Source: Pseudomonas fluorescens (GTDB lineage: Bacteria > Pseudomonadota > Gammaproteobacteria > Pseudomonadales > Pseudomonadaceae). Taken from it: a DNA stretch of 64,000 nt. Below are positions 38,460-47,385 of this stretch, one piece after another. Where the stretch lies: contig NZ_LACC01000027.1 of the NCBI RefSeq assembly GCF_000967965.1, positions 1-64,000 of the forward strand, given 5' to 3'. The position numbers were made by a program, and so were the translations under genes. Under the pieces are notes generated by a model, which saw only the letters and a program-made list of their open reading frames with translations, did no database searches and was not told the origin of the DNA. How positions within the stretch are numbered: the stretch's first letter is position 1; each line of letters starts with the position of its first letter.

Positions 38460-39145
38460 TCAACATTGCACCGGTCATCACTATTGATGGGCCAAGTGGT
38501 TCGGGCAAGGGTACGGTAGCCGGGATTCTGGCCAAGCGCCTGGGCTGGAACCTGCTGGATTCCGGTGCGTTGTACCGATTGCTGGCCTTCGCCGCGCATA
38601 ACCACGGTGTCGACCTGACCAATGAAGAGCTGCTGAAGAAACTCGCCGCTCATCTGGATGTGCAGTTCATCGCGGCGACGGACGGTCAGTTGCAACGCAT
38701 CATTCTGGAAGGTGATGAAGTCAGCGATGTCATTCGCACCGAAAGCGTCGGTTCCGGCGCTTCCCAGGTGGCTGCGCTGCCCGCTGTACGCGAGGCGCTG
38801 CTGCAGCGCCAGCGAGCCTTTCAGGAGGCGCCGGGCCTTGTGGCGGATGGTCGCGACATGGGCACAGTGGTTTTTCCTGACGCGCCGCTGAAGATTTTTC
38901 TGACCGCCAGTGCCGAGGAACGGGCGCGCCGTCGATATTTGCAGTTGAAGGGCAAGGTCGAGGGTGTTAGTCTGTCGAGTCTGCTAGATGAGATACGTGC
39001 GCGCGATGAGCGTGACACCCAGCGAGCGGTAGCCCCGCTCAAACCGGCGGCTGACGCCATACAGCTGGATTCCACGGAATTATCCATCGACCAGGTGCTG
39101 GAACGCATCATGAGCGAGATCGCCATTCGCGATATCGCCGGGTGA
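38456..39145 (+). CDS. cmk: Cytidylate kinase
   Basis: A 229-residue CMP/dCMP kinase. P-loop GPSGSGKGT at residues 12-20, the CMP-binding '[13 protein letters not shown]' region, and the '[12 protein letters not shown]' lid. The start is the GTG at 38456, overlapping the tyrA-aroA stop (GTGA), which gives [12 protein letters not shown]; the open frame back to 38372 lies inside aroA. A terminator follows, then rpsA. Confidence 0.94.
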   Translation: MINIAPVITIDGPSGSGKGTVAGILAKRLGWNLLDSGALYRLLAFAAHNHGVDLTNEELLKKLAAHLDVQFIAATDGQLQRIILEGDEVSDVIRTESVGSGASQVAALPAVREALLQRQRAFQEAPGLVADGRDMGTVVFPDAPLKIFLTASAEERARRRYLQLKGKVEGVSLSSLLDEIRARDERDTQRAVAPLKPAADAIQLDSTELSIDQVLERIMSEIAIRDIAG

Positions 39146-39147
39146 CC

Positions 39148-39194
39148 AAGAAGGCCGCAGGGGACCAGTCATAGTCCTGCGGTGGCTTCTTTTA
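39148..39194 (+). terminator. Terminator/attenuator between cmk and rpsA
   Basis: AAGAAGGCCGCAGG at 39148-39161 pairs with CCTGCGGTGGCTTCTT and runs into a TTTT tail. It overlaps the end of the aromatic operon and could act as an attenuator controlling read-through into rpsA. Confidence 0.8.
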
Positions 39195-39205
39195 AATGAA
39201 ACTAA

Positions 39206-39228
39206 CCCACACCGTCTGGGGTGTGGAG
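39206..39228 (+). promoter_or_regulatory. Hairpin in the rpsA mRNA leader
   Basis: 'cccacaccgtctggggtgtgg' folds into a CCACACC/GGTGTGG stem about 40 bases before the rpsA ATG. In other gammaproteobacteria S1 represses its own translation through hairpins in this leader, so this is a likely part of that control; function here is inferred. Confidence 0.55.
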
Positions 39229-39265
39229 ATGGGCGTATTCTTCGCCCTCATCAACAGGAATTAAA

Positions 39266-40957
39266 ATGAGCGAAAGCTTTGCGGAACTCTTTGAAGAAAG
39301 CCTAAAAACCCTGAACCTTCAGGCAGGCTCCATCATCACCGGTGTTATCGTTGATATCGATTACCAGGCTCGCTGGGTAACCGTTCACGCTGGCCTGAAG
39401 TCTGAAGCACTCATCCCGCTTGAGCAGTTCTACAACGACGCTGGCGAACTGAACATCAACGTCGGTGACGAAGTTCACGTTGCTCTGGACTCGGTTGAAG
39501 ACGGCTTTGGTGAAACCAAGCTGTCCCGTGAAAAAGCCAAGCGCGCTGAATGCTGGATTGTTCTGGAAGCAGCCTTCGCAGCCGAAGAAGTGGTCAAGGG
39601 CGTTATCAACGGTAAGGTTAAAGGCGGCTTCACTGTCGACGTTAACGGCATCCGTGCGTTCCTGCCAGGTTCTCTGGTTGACGTCCGTCCAGTGCGCGAC
39701 ACCACGCACCTGGAAGGCAAAGAGCTGGAATTCAAGGTCATCAAGCTGGACCAGAAGCGCAACAACGTTGTCGTTTCCCGTCGCAGCGTCCTGGAAGCCG
39801 AGAACTCCGCCGAGCGCGAAGCTCTGCTGGAATCCCTGCAGGAAGGCCAACAAGTCAAAGGTATCGTCAAGAACCTCACCGATTACGGCGCATTCGTCGA
39901 TCTGGGTGGCGTCGATGGCCTGCTGCACATTACCGACATGGCTTGGAAGCGTATCAAGCATCCTTCCGAAATCGTCAACGTTGGCGACGAGATCGATGTC
40001 AAGGTTCTGAAGTACGATCGCGAGCGCAATCGTGTTTCCCTGGGCCTGAAGCAGCTGGGCGAAGATCCATGGGTTGCTATCAAGGCTCGTTACCCAGAAA
40101 GCACTCGCGTTACCGCGCGTGTAACCAACCTGACCGACTACGGCTGCTTCGCTGAGCTGGAAGAAGGCGTTGAAGGTCTGGTACACGTTTCCGAAATGGA
40201 CTGGACCAACAAGAACATCCACCCTTCGAAAGTCGTACAAGTCGGCGACGAAGTGGAAGTTATGGTTCTGGACATCGACGAAGAGCGTCGTCGTATCTCC
40301 CTGGGCATCAAGCAGTGCAAATCTAACCCATGGGAAGATTTCTCTGGCCAGTTCAACAAGGGCGATAAAATCTCCGGCACCATCAAGTCGATCACCGATT
40401 TCGGTATCTTCATTGGTCTGGACGGCGGTATCGACGGTCTGGTTCACCTGTCCGACATCTCCTGGAACGAAGTGGGCGAAGAAGCCGTTCGCCGCTTCAA
40501 GAAGGGCGACGAGCTGGACACCGTTATCCTGTCGGTTGACCCAGAGCGCGAGCGCATCTCCCTGGGTATCAAGCAACTGGAAAGCGATCCGTTCTCCGAG
40601 TACGTTCAAGAGAACGACAAAGGCGCCATCGTTAAAGGCATCGTGAAGGAAGTTGACGCTAAAGGCGCCATCATCACTCTGGCCGACGATATCGAAGCGA
40701 CTCTGAAAGCCTCCGAAATCAGCCGTGACCGCGTTGAAGACGCGCGCAACGTTCTGAAAGAAGGCGAAGAAGTAGAAGCCAAGATCATCAGCGTTGACCG
40801 CAAGAGCCGTGTAATTCAGCTCTCGATCAAGTCGAAAGACGTTGAAGACGAGAAAGAAGCAATCCAGAGCCTGCGCGACAAGCCAGTAGCTACTGATGCT
40901 CCTGTGGCCACCACCCTGGGTGACCTGCTGCGTGCACAAATGGAAAAGCAGAACTAA
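39266..40957 (+). CDS. rpsA: 30S ribosomal protein S1
   Basis: A 563-residue S1 with six tandem S1/OB RNA-binding repeats covering about residues 20-540. The repeats at the centre share 'GxVHxSDxxW' type signatures (e.g. '[13 protein letters not shown]'). S1 unfolds mRNA at the 30S platform. The ATG at 39266 ([12 protein letters not shown]) follows CAGGAA. Codon use is visibly biased to the preferred set, as expected for a ribosomal protein. Confidence 0.97.
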   Translation: MSESFAELFEESLKTLNLQAGSIITGVIVDIDYQARWVTVHAGLKSEALIPLEQFYNDAGELNINVGDEVHVALDSVEDGFGETKLSREKAKRAECWIVLEAAFAAEEVVKGVINGKVKGGFTVDVNGIRAFLPGSLVDVRPVRDTTHLEGKELEFKVIKLDQKRNNVVVSRRSVLEAENSAEREALLESLQEGQQVKGIVKNLTDYGAFVDLGGVDGLLHITDMAWKRIKHPSEIVNVGDEIDVKVLKYDRERNRVSLGLKQLGEDPWVAIKARYPESTRVTARVTNLTDYGCFAELEEGVEGLVHVSEMDWTNKNIHPSKVVQVGDEVEVMVLDIDEERRRISLGIKQCKSNPWEDFSGQFNKGDKISGTIKSITDFGIFIGLDGGIDGLVHLSDISWNEVGEEAVRRFKKGDELDTVILSVDPERERISLGIKQLESDPFSEYVQENDKGAIVKGIVKEVDAKGAIITLADDIEATLKASEISRDRVEDARNVLKEGEEVEAKIISVDRKSRVIQLSIKSKDVEDEKEAIQSLRDKPVATDAPVATTLGDLLRAQMEKQN

Positions 40958-40972
40958 GTTCTGATTTTCTGT

Positions 40973-41002
40973 AAAAAAGGGCGACTTCGGTCGCCCTTTT
41001 TT
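40973..41002 (+). terminator. Rho-independent terminator after rpsA
   Basis: AAAAAAGGGCGAC (40973-40985), UUCG tetraloop, GTCGCCCTTTTTT (40990-41002). A near-perfect intrinsic terminator. Confidence 0.95.
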
Positions 41003-41171
41003 GTGCCTGTAATTTAGTGAATGAATTTTGGCCAGCTTGATTTGCTCGGACCGTGAACCAAAAATGCCCAAAAAATGTCTGATTGTTTAGTCAGATCAAA
41101 CGGTTATTTGCAGCTAGTCTTTAGTCTGAGACTGATGATCGCCTGGTAGGCTTTCTGGCAAAAGGACGTGA

Positions 41172-41450
41172 ATGAACAAGCTCATTGTCGCAGTAGTAGT
41201 GCTGGTGCTAGCGGGTTGTACCACTAACGCCAAAACTCACGTAGTGCGTGGGGTTGGCGGCATTGAGGTCGATTGTTCGGGGCTCGGTTCGAAATGGGAC
41301 ATGTGTTACAAGCGCGCGACCAAGGAATGCAAGGGGGCGGGCTACCAGGTTGTTGCAAGGTCTGATGATCTCAAGGAAGAGGAGGAGGGGCTGTTTGGGT
41401 TCAACCCGGCAGGTTTCCTGACGCGCACTATGTTGGTGATTTGCCGATAA
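41172..41450 (+). CDS. Small predicted lipoprotein, unknown function
   Basis: A 92-residue protein with a type II signal peptide: hydrophobic residues 4-14 and lipobox LAGC with Cys16 as lipidation site. The mature part has three more Cys (CSG, MCY, ECK) and an acidic loop (EEEEE). AAAGGAC lies upstream of the ATG. No function can be assigned. It stands between rpsA and ihfB with its own probable promoter after the rpsA terminator. Confidence 0.75.
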   Translation: MNKLIVAVVVLVLAGCTTNAKTHVVRGVGGIEVDCSGLGSKWDMCYKRATKECKGAGYQVVARSDDLKEEEEGLFGFNPAGFLTRTMLVICR

Positions 41451-41599
41451 CAGGGTGATCGCCCAGAGTCTACCCGTTCCAGGAATCAAGCATTTTGAGG
41501 CGCTGGGATAGATGGTAAAACTCAGACTGTTCAAAATCGTGCAGGCGTGCTAAAACCTTTGAAGCGCTGACCTAGCTGCTTGAAAAAGAAGGGAAAAAT

Positions 41600-41896
41600 A
41601 TGACGAAGTCGGAGTTGATCGAACGAATTGTCACCCATCAAGGGCTGCTCTCATCCAAGGATGTGGAGCTGGCCATCAAGACCATGCTTGAGCAAATGTC
41701 CCAATGTCTGGCTACCGGAGATCGTATCGAGATCCGGGGGTTTGGCAGCTTCTCTCTGCACTATCGCGCGCCGCGAGTAGGCCGCAACCCAAAAACCGGT
41801 CAGTCCGTTAGCCTCGATGGCAAATTCGTTCCACACTTCAAGCCTGGTAAGGAGTTGAGGGATCGGGTGAATGAAGACGAGGAGGAACAACAGTGA
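41600..41896 (+). CDS. ihfB: Integration host factor subunit beta
   Basis: A 98-residue HU/IHF-family DNA-bending protein. The beta-arm signature '[10 protein letters not shown]' is intact, with the intercalating Pro in it. Starts [10 protein letters not shown], typical of IHF-beta. GAAGGG is upstream. Its stop overlaps the LapA-domain gene by 4 bp (GTGA). The position just before wzz is the standard left border of the O-antigen locus in Pseudomonas. Confidence 0.95.
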   Translation: MTKSELIERIVTHQGLLSSKDVELAIKTMLEQMSQCLATGDRIEIRGFGSFSLHYRAPRVGRNPKTGQSVSLDGKFVPHFKPGKELRDRVNEDEEEQQ

Positions 41897-42135
41897 GTGG
41901 AAGGGCTCGTAGCGCTGCTCCAATTCGTTACGTCGGGTTGATCCTGATGATCTTGATGGTTGTATTGATAGTGGCGTTCGTACTGGAAAACCAAGAATTA
42001 GTTAGTGTGCAATTTCTAGGTTGGTTGATGCCTAAGCTTCCAGTGTCGCTGTATATGTTGCTGTCGTTGCTAATTGGTTTGGCGGTGGGACCGTTATTCA
42101 GTTGGTATGCTAGCCTTAGAAAAAGCCGAGGTTAG
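41893..42135 (+). CDS. lapA: LapA domain (DUF1049) inner-membrane protein
   Basis: An 80-residue protein with two hydrophobic segments (about 14-35 and 48-70) and the '[13 protein letters not shown]' LapA motif between them. In E. coli LapA/LapB influence LPS assembly and LpxC turnover, which fits a location between ihfB and the O-antigen genes. Start is a GTG overlapping the ihfB stop. This LapA is unrelated to the large adhesin of the same name. Confidence 0.8.
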   Translation: MSGRARSAAPIRYVGLILMILMVVLIVAFVLENQELVSVQFLGWLMPKLPVSLYMLLSLLIGLAVGPLFSWYASLRKSRG

Positions 42136-42242
42136 AAGTCTATTCGCTTCAAGTTGAGATGAAAAAGGCTGTAGTATTTTAGTCGGTTCAAAAATTGGCG
42201 GGCTGTATTATTTCGTAGGTAAGACTTTTCTAATGTTTAAGG

Positions 42243-43325
42243 ATGTTGGTCGTCATGCTCCAGGTCTCGAACACCCCAATAAGCAGTGATGAGATAGATA
42301 TTCTTGTCTTGATCAAAGCGCTTTGGGTGCGGAAGTGGATAGTTGTCAGTGTAACCGTACTTGTGACTATTGTCTCGGCGGTATACGCCTTTGCAGCTGA
42401 GCCATTGTACGAGGCCAGAATATACGTATTGCCTCCTGCTCAAAGCAATATTGCAGATTTTAACTATGGTCGAACATTGAATTCCGACTTGCCACTCTTC
42501 TCTGTTAAAGATGTTTACGATGTATTCGTTCGTAATCTCTTTAGTGAATCCTTACGGCGATCTTTTTTCGAGGAGGTTTATCTGCCGTCATTGACTGAAA
42601 ATGCACGCCAGGGTTCGCGTGACCGTCTATATCAAAAATTCTCAAAGCAGTTGGTCATCTCTTCGGAGGGAAAGGAAAGCCCTGACCGTTATTCTGTTAC
42701 TGTGCAGAGCGGCAATCCTTCGGAAGCCGGTGAATGGGTGCGCACTTATGTAAAAAATGCCGGTGTTACAGCAAAAAGCGAATTGATCAAAAACGTGGTT
42801 AGAGAAGCTCAGGTTAGAGCGCGTAACTTGGAGCAACAGATTAATGGTCTCCGCGAAAGTACTCGGCGAGAGCGAGAGGATAAAATAAAGGTTCTAAGTG
42901 AGGCTTTGGTGATTGCCAGAGCCATTGGTTTGAACAAGCCGGTCATTATCAGTGGGAAAACTCCCGGGGAGTTATCTCTGGGTGTGGATAGTCAAGCTTT
43001 ATATATGCGTGGAAGTGATGCGCTCCAGGCCGAAATTGAAGGTTTGGAAAACCGTGAGTCTGACGATCCGTTCATTCAGAATCTGCGAGTTTTGCAAGTT
43101 AAGTACTCATTTCTTAAAAATTTGACCGTCGATTCCTCCGGTGTTTCGGTATATCGGCAGGACGGAGCGGTTGATGATCCTGATAGTCCGATCAAGCCGA
43201 ATAAATTATCAATTCTGATACAGGGGGCGTGCTTCGGGCTCTTCCTGGGGTTGGTTTTGGCGCTGTTCGGGTATGTCGCACCTTTGTTGCGCGCCAAAAT
43301 TCTGATTCCCTCCTCACATCCCTGA
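42243..43325 (+). CDS. wzz: O-antigen chain-length regulator (Wzz family)
   Basis: A 360-residue polysaccharide co-polymerase. N-terminal transmembrane helix near residues 33-50, a long periplasmic part with coiled-coil segments ('REAQVRARNLEQQINGLRES'), and a C-terminal helix (about 325-350) preceded by the Pro-containing 'PDSPIKPNK' motif. It sets the modal length of Wzy-made polymer. The first ATG abuts TAAGG; an in-frame ATG four codons on (42255) has better spacing. First gene of the O-antigen cluster. Confidence 0.88.
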   Translation: MLVVMLQVSNTPISSDEIDILVLIKALWVRKWIVVSVTVLVTIVSAVYAFAAEPLYEARIYVLPPAQSNIADFNYGRTLNSDLPLFSVKDVYDVFVRNLFSESLRRSFFEEVYLPSLTENARQGSRDRLYQKFSKQLVISSEGKESPDRYSVTVQSGNPSEAGEWVRTYVKNAGVTAKSELIKNVVREAQVRARNLEQQINGLRESTRREREDKIKVLSEALVIARAIGLNKPVIISGKTPGELSLGVDSQALYMRGSDALQAEIEGLENRESDDPFIQNLRVLQVKYSFLKNLTVDSSGVSVYRQDGAVDDPDSPIKPNKLSILIQGACFGLFLGLVLALFGYVAPLLRAKILIPSSHP

Positions 43326-43739
43326 GGTGGGTAAATTACCGTATTGGGTGCACGGGCGTCTGGGGCGTTCGTTTGGATGCTTGTGTAGCGTTCGGGAAGA
43401 TAGCGCTCGCCACGCTGAATAATCGGTTTCAGATGCGTGAAAATCCCTCCCTTTTTTGCTTGGTCGGAGGGGGGGCGGTGGATGATGCTAGTGGTGCGGC
43501 AAGCGTTCACGGTTCGATGGCTGTATCAAGCCATAAAGCGCATGCCGATACGTAGAAATGTGTCTACCTATCAAAATCTGGTAACGCTATTGTGTCATCT
43601 AGGAGATAATGGCGGGCGGGGCAAATAGAAGACTTTTGCCGGATGGCGGAAAAGTGTATACACTTTATAATTCTGTTAAAAGTTGTTGTGTTTGTTGTTG
43701 GTATATGGTAGGCGGGCTGGTTATGGTTGTTGGATAGGG
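43326..43739 (+). other. Unassigned gap between wzz and wzx
   Basis: About 414 bp without a recognisable gene. Short frames exist but show no family signature. It contains a G-rich/C-rich stretch (43444-43482), a perfect 16-bp palindrome at 43651-43666 and a TATAAT box. It may be remnant DNA left by past gene exchange at the locus plus an internal promoter. Confidence 0.5.
43651..43671 (+). promoter_or_regulatory. Palindromic operator-like site touching a -10 box
   Basis: 'aaagtgtatacacttt' at 43651-43666 is a perfect 16-bp inverted repeat. Its last base starts a perfect TATAAT (43666-43671), about 70 bp before the wzx start. No good -35 hexamer at 17 bp is visible, as expected for a regulated or activator-dependent promoter. 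The regulator is unknown. Confidence 0.5.
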
Positions 43740-45011
43740 ATGCGGAAAAGAATGATTAGGCCAATTATCAACATTGGTTGTCAGGCAGTTTTTAAACTAG
43801 TGTTCGCTGTCGCATCTCTGAAAGTAGTGGCGTTTTATGTTGGGCCGAGCGGTATGGCCGTAGTTGGGCAAATACAAGCCTTTCTTCAGATTTTAAGTGC
43901 TGGTGCATCCTCGGTAACAACTTCCGGTGTGGTGAAACTGATAGCTGAAGATAAATATCCAAAAGAGCGAATCCTGCAATCGTCATTGATGCTGCTACTG
44001 GCTTTTAGTTTTTCTTTTGTTTTGGTTTTGCTTTTTTCGAGCACCCTTATTTCCGATTTTTTCTTGCAGGGTGGGTGGGTGGAGGTGTTATTGCTTCTGC
44101 CTCTAGGTGCTTTTTTTATAGGTTTGAATAATTTATTTATTTCTTACTTTAATGGTGGTCAAAAGTACAGTGAGTATTTGTGGTATTCCGTCATAACGGC
44201 ATTTTTTACAGCTTTATTGACGTGTTCTTTTTCCATTATTTTTGGCAAGCCAGGAGCTGTTTATTCAATAGCACTGGCACCTGCTATTGCGGGTGTGTGT
44301 GTGTTGCTTCTGCCGGCGAGATTTCGACTTCCAAGACTGAGTCTGGTTAGACTGGATGTTGAAGTCATAAAGATATTGTTGTCTTACTCGCTTATGGCCT
44401 TGGGGTCGGTAATTATAGTCTACGGCGTGCAGATCGTCCTGCGAGACTATATATCTACTAATGGGTCAATGGCTGAGGCAGGCACGTGGTATGCAGTGAC
44501 CCGTCTATCCGATATATACATGGGTATATGCAGTGTCCTCTTTTCTACGTTGTTGTTACCTAAGTACAGTTCACAAGAAGGCAGGGCCTTGGCGAGTTTT
44601 GTATGTCGTATCGGGGTAATGGCACTCGGTTTCGTTGTTGTGATGGTGGTCTCGGTAAACGTATTGGCGAGCTTCGCTATTTGGTTAATTTATGGTGATG
44701 CTTTTGCGGCCGCCGCTGGGATCATGAAAGTTTATGTGATTGGCGATGCTCTCAAGTGTCTGAGCTGGGTGTTTCTTTATGTGATGATCGCTAAGCAGCA
44801 TGTTCGATTCTATCTCGTCTATGAAATGCTTAGTGCACTAATGTATCTCCTTTTCTGCATCTTGTGTTATCGGGTTTATGGCTTCAATAATATGGCTTAT
44901 GGGTATCCACTGCAGGGGGCTGTTTCTCTGACTATGGTGTTGATATGGTTTTTGGTGGTTCGATATAACTCAATGCCTTTAGAACAGAACAATAAGTATG
45001 ACGCAATATAA
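43740..45011 (+). CDS. wzx: O-antigen flippase (Wzx family)
   Basis: About 423 residues, twelve or so hydrophobic helices, MATE/polysaccharide-transporter type. 'VVAFYVGPSGMAVVGQIQAF' near the N-terminus is typical of the WzxE-like O-antigen translocases, which move undecaprenyl-PP-linked repeat units across the inner membrane. The start is uncertain: ATG at 43740 or 43752 (after GGAAAAG). Base composition is markedly AT-rich compared with flanking core genes. The 3' end overlaps wzy by 14 bp. Confidence 0.85.
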   Translation: MRKRMIRPIINIGCQAVFKLVFAVASLKVVAFYVGPSGMAVVGQIQAFLQILSAGASSVTTSGVVKLIAEDKYPKERILQSSLMLLLAFSFSFVLVLLFSSTLISDFFLQGGWVEVLLLLPLGAFFIGLNNLFISYFNGGQKYSEYLWYSVITAFFTALLTCSFSIIFGKPGAVYSIALAPAIAGVCVLLLPARFRLPRLSLVRLDVEVIKILLSYSLMALGSVIIVYGVQIVLRDYISTNGSMAEAGTWYAVTRLSDIYMGICSVLFSTLLLPKYSSQEGRALASFVCRIGVMALGFVVVMVVSVNVLASFAIWLIYGDAFAAAAGIMKVYVIGDALKCLSWVFLYVMIAKQHVRFYLVYEMLSALMYLLFCILCYRVYGFNNMAYGYPLQGAVSLTMVLIWFLVVRYNSMPLEQNNKYDAI

Positions 45012-46170
45012 TTTTGTATATGTTGTGGTTTGGTTGCTGGCCATTCTTTCATTGAAAAAAAATAATCACCCGTCGGCATGGTTGTTTTTTTTACAGGTGA
45101 CGTTGCTTGCCTTGTTCGTAGGTTTGAAGTTTCAAACCGGATATGATTGGCCAATCTATGAGGCGCATTACACAGCAGTACAAAACGGGGAAGACTTTTA
45201 TCTTGATTTTGAATTTGGGTATGAGTGGCTTGTCCAGCTTTCAGCAAGTATGGGGTTGGCGTTCGAGCAGTTTTCTGCGGTAATAAGTATATTGGAAATT
45301 GCTTTTATAGCTTTTGCAGTGAGACGCTTTTTTCCTAGGTATTGCCTGGTTGTCATGGCGATAATGTACTCGGTTCCAGATTTTTATTTGATACCTGCGT
45401 TTTCTCTGCTTAGGCAAGGCCTTGCAGTTAGTATATTTTTGATAGGTGTGTATAAGTTATTTTCAAATAAAAAAATCTCGGGCTTCGTCTTCTTTGCGAT
45501 GGCTTGCTCGTTGCACTATTCGGTAGTTGGCGGAGTTTTGCTGCTTGCATTGCTCTATATTTTTCCTTTAAGTCGAAGGACATTTTCATTGATTTTTGCT
45601 GCTTCGGTAGCGCTGTATGTATCTTCCTTTGATATCATTCGAGGTGTTGTTGAGGTTTTGATCGTTTACGTCAATCCAAAATACATGGTTTATTTGGATC
45701 GTGATGTTTTTAACGCAAGCTTTGCATATCGGGCTGCATTTGCAGTTGTTTCACTAGTGTTTTTCTTATGTATATACGGGGCTTGGGTAAGGCGTGAGTC
45801 TTCTAGTGTTGAGGTTCTTGGTGATAGGTGGGGGTTGCAAACCTATCGGTTGGCCTTGTTGGCGCTGCTCATTCCTTTGATTATATTTGGCTTCCCAACT
45901 CTATCTACCCGGTATCAGTTTTTTTTCGCCATTTTCCTTGTGGGGTGTACACTCGGTGCTTTACAGTATGTGACATACGCATGTCGTATTATTGTTGTCT
46001 TTGTGATTGCGATAATTGCATACTTGCCATTCTATAGATTTATATCAAGTCCGCTTTCTATTGTTTATATACCCTATCAAAGTCAGCTCTTTTATGATAA
46101 TAAAAATTCGACTGGGCAAGATCGAACTAATGATTTGCTCAACCAATTAGACGTGCTGTGGTCCAAATAA
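44998..46170 (+). CDS. wzy: EpsG family protein, probable O-antigen polymerase (Wzy)
   Basis: A 390-residue membrane protein with about ten to twelve helices and the EpsG-family region ('GLKFQTGYDWPIYEAHY', 'EFGYEWLVQL'). Members of this family serve as polymerases of repeat units in surface polysaccharide clusters. It is the only multi-span protein in the cluster besides Wzx and WbpL, so Wzy is the natural assignment. Very AT-rich. Starts inside wzx (14 bp overlap) and shares TAATG with the next gene. Confidence 0.8.
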   Translation: MTQYNFVYVVVWLLAILSLKKNNHPSAWLFFLQVTLLALFVGLKFQTGYDWPIYEAHYTAVQNGEDFYLDFEFGYEWLVQLSASMGLAFEQFSAVISILEIAFIAFAVRRFFPRYCLVVMAIMYSVPDFYLIPAFSLLRQGLAVSIFLIGVYKLFSNKKISGFVFFAMACSLHYSVVGGVLLLALLYIFPLSRRTFSLIFAASVALYVSSFDIIRGVVEVLIVYVNPKYMVYLDRDVFNASFAYRAAFAVVSLVFFLCIYGAWVRRESSSVEVLGDRWGLQTYRLALLALLIPLIIFGFPTLSTRYQFFFAIFLVGCTLGALQYVTYACRIIVVFVIAIIAYLPFYRFISSPLSIVYIPYQSQLFYDNKNSTGQDRTNDLLNQLDVLWSK

Positions 46171-47372
46171 TGAAATCAAGTAAAGATATCGTTCTGCTTA
46201 CTACCAAATATGCGGATGACAAAAAAGATGCTTGGTTGACTAATGAGTTGGCTTACTCATTGAATGAGGACGGGCATAATGTCTCTGTGGTTGTTTTCTC
46301 GTGGCTTAAGAATGAACCTGTGTCATTCACTAAGGTGATTGATGGTATTAAGGTTATCAGGGTCAAGCTTCCGGCTATATTTTATAACACAGGGGTCATC
46401 GGTACTTCCCTGAAGATATTCTTGTTTCCTTTCCTCGCTCGCCATGAAGTGCGAAAGCAAGTGAGTAAGTGCGACCTGTTAATTGCCAATACGCCTTGTG
46501 TGACCATTTTGGGGATGTCTCGCTATTTTAGAAAAAAATTTGACTCCCAGTCTTTTCTGGTGCTCTGGGATTTCTTTCCATATTATTTGAAAGACCTCGG
46601 TGCTATCAGAAATAAGCTGTTTTTTGGTTTTTTCCGTTATCTTGAAGAAATAATGTACAAAAGCTTTGATCGCATCGGATGTATGACTGACGGTAATGCC
46701 AGGTTCTTGTTTGATAATTTTCCGGCGGTGGATAAGCAGCGTGTGGAAATTTTACCTCTTTGGGCGAAGATCAAGCAGGTTGATCCGATAGACAAGTCTG
46801 AAATAAGGTTGAAGTACGATTTGCCATCTACAGGGTTTATTGCTGTTTATGGTGGCGCAATGTCTATTGTCCAGGAATTGGACAATATTCTCGATTTGGC
46901 TGAGCTTTACACTGGTGATGATGTGACCTTCCTTTTCATTGGTAAGGGGACTGAGAAGGAAAGGTTGGAGGAATCGGTATTTACTCGTGGTTTAAAGAAC
47001 GTAAAGTTTATCAACTACGTACCTCGTGATGAGTATCAGTATGTAGTTCAAGCCTGCGATGTGGGTCTGATTTCTCTGTCCGGGAAGTTAACTGTGCCGA
47101 GCTTTCCCTCTAAATCATTAGATTATTTTAAAGTTTCTCTTCCGGTGCTTGCATCTTTGGATTCAGTTACGGATTTTGGAGATATCCTTGAAAACAAAAT
47201 ATGTGCTGGTTTAGCCGTAGTGGCGGGGGATGTAACTAATCTAAAAAACAAATTGGATTTGTTGATTAAGGACGCTGAACTCTGTAAGGCCCTAGGGGCC
47301 AATGGTCGGCACTATTACGAAAAGTACTTGAGCGTCGAGAACGCAAGAAGTATTATCATGTCATCACTATAA
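46170..47372 (+). CDS. Glycosyltransferase family 4 protein
   Basis: A 400-residue GT-B fold glycosyltransferase. N-terminal acceptor domain up to about 190, C-terminal nucleotide-sugar domain with 'VYGGAMSIVQELDNILDLAE' and 'FIGKGTEKERLEE', and a late 'PSFPSKSLDYF' segment in place of the usual EGxP..E site (WcaI/WbuB-like). Donor unknown; by analogy with the P. aeruginosa O11 cluster it may add the third sugar of the unit. The ATG at 46170 overlaps the wzy stop by one base. Confidence 0.82.
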   Translation: MKSSKDIVLLTTKYADDKKDAWLTNELAYSLNEDGHNVSVVVFSWLKNEPVSFTKVIDGIKVIRVKLPAIFYNTGVIGTSLKIFLFPFLARHEVRKQVSKCDLLIANTPCVTILGMSRYFRKKFDSQSFLVLWDFFPYYLKDLGAIRNKLFFGFFRYLEEIMYKSFDRIGCMTDGNARFLFDNFPAVDKQRVEILPLWAKIKQVDPIDKSEIRLKYDLPSTGFIAVYGGAMSIVQELDNILDLAELYTGDDVTFLFIGKGTEKERLEESVFTRGLKNVKFINYVPRDEYQYVVQACDVGLISLSGKLTVPSFPSKSLDYFKVSLPVLASLDSVTDFGDILENKICAGLAVVAGDVTNLKNKLDLLIKDAELCKALGANGRHYYEKYLSVENARSIIMSSL

Positions 47373-47385
47373 GTGGGGTCTTCTC

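Noticed and set aside
43600-43625. JUMPstart/ops element ('ggcgggcggggc') before wzx
   Set aside because: The match to the ops core GGCGGTAGCGTG is too poor, and the rest of JUMPstart is absent.
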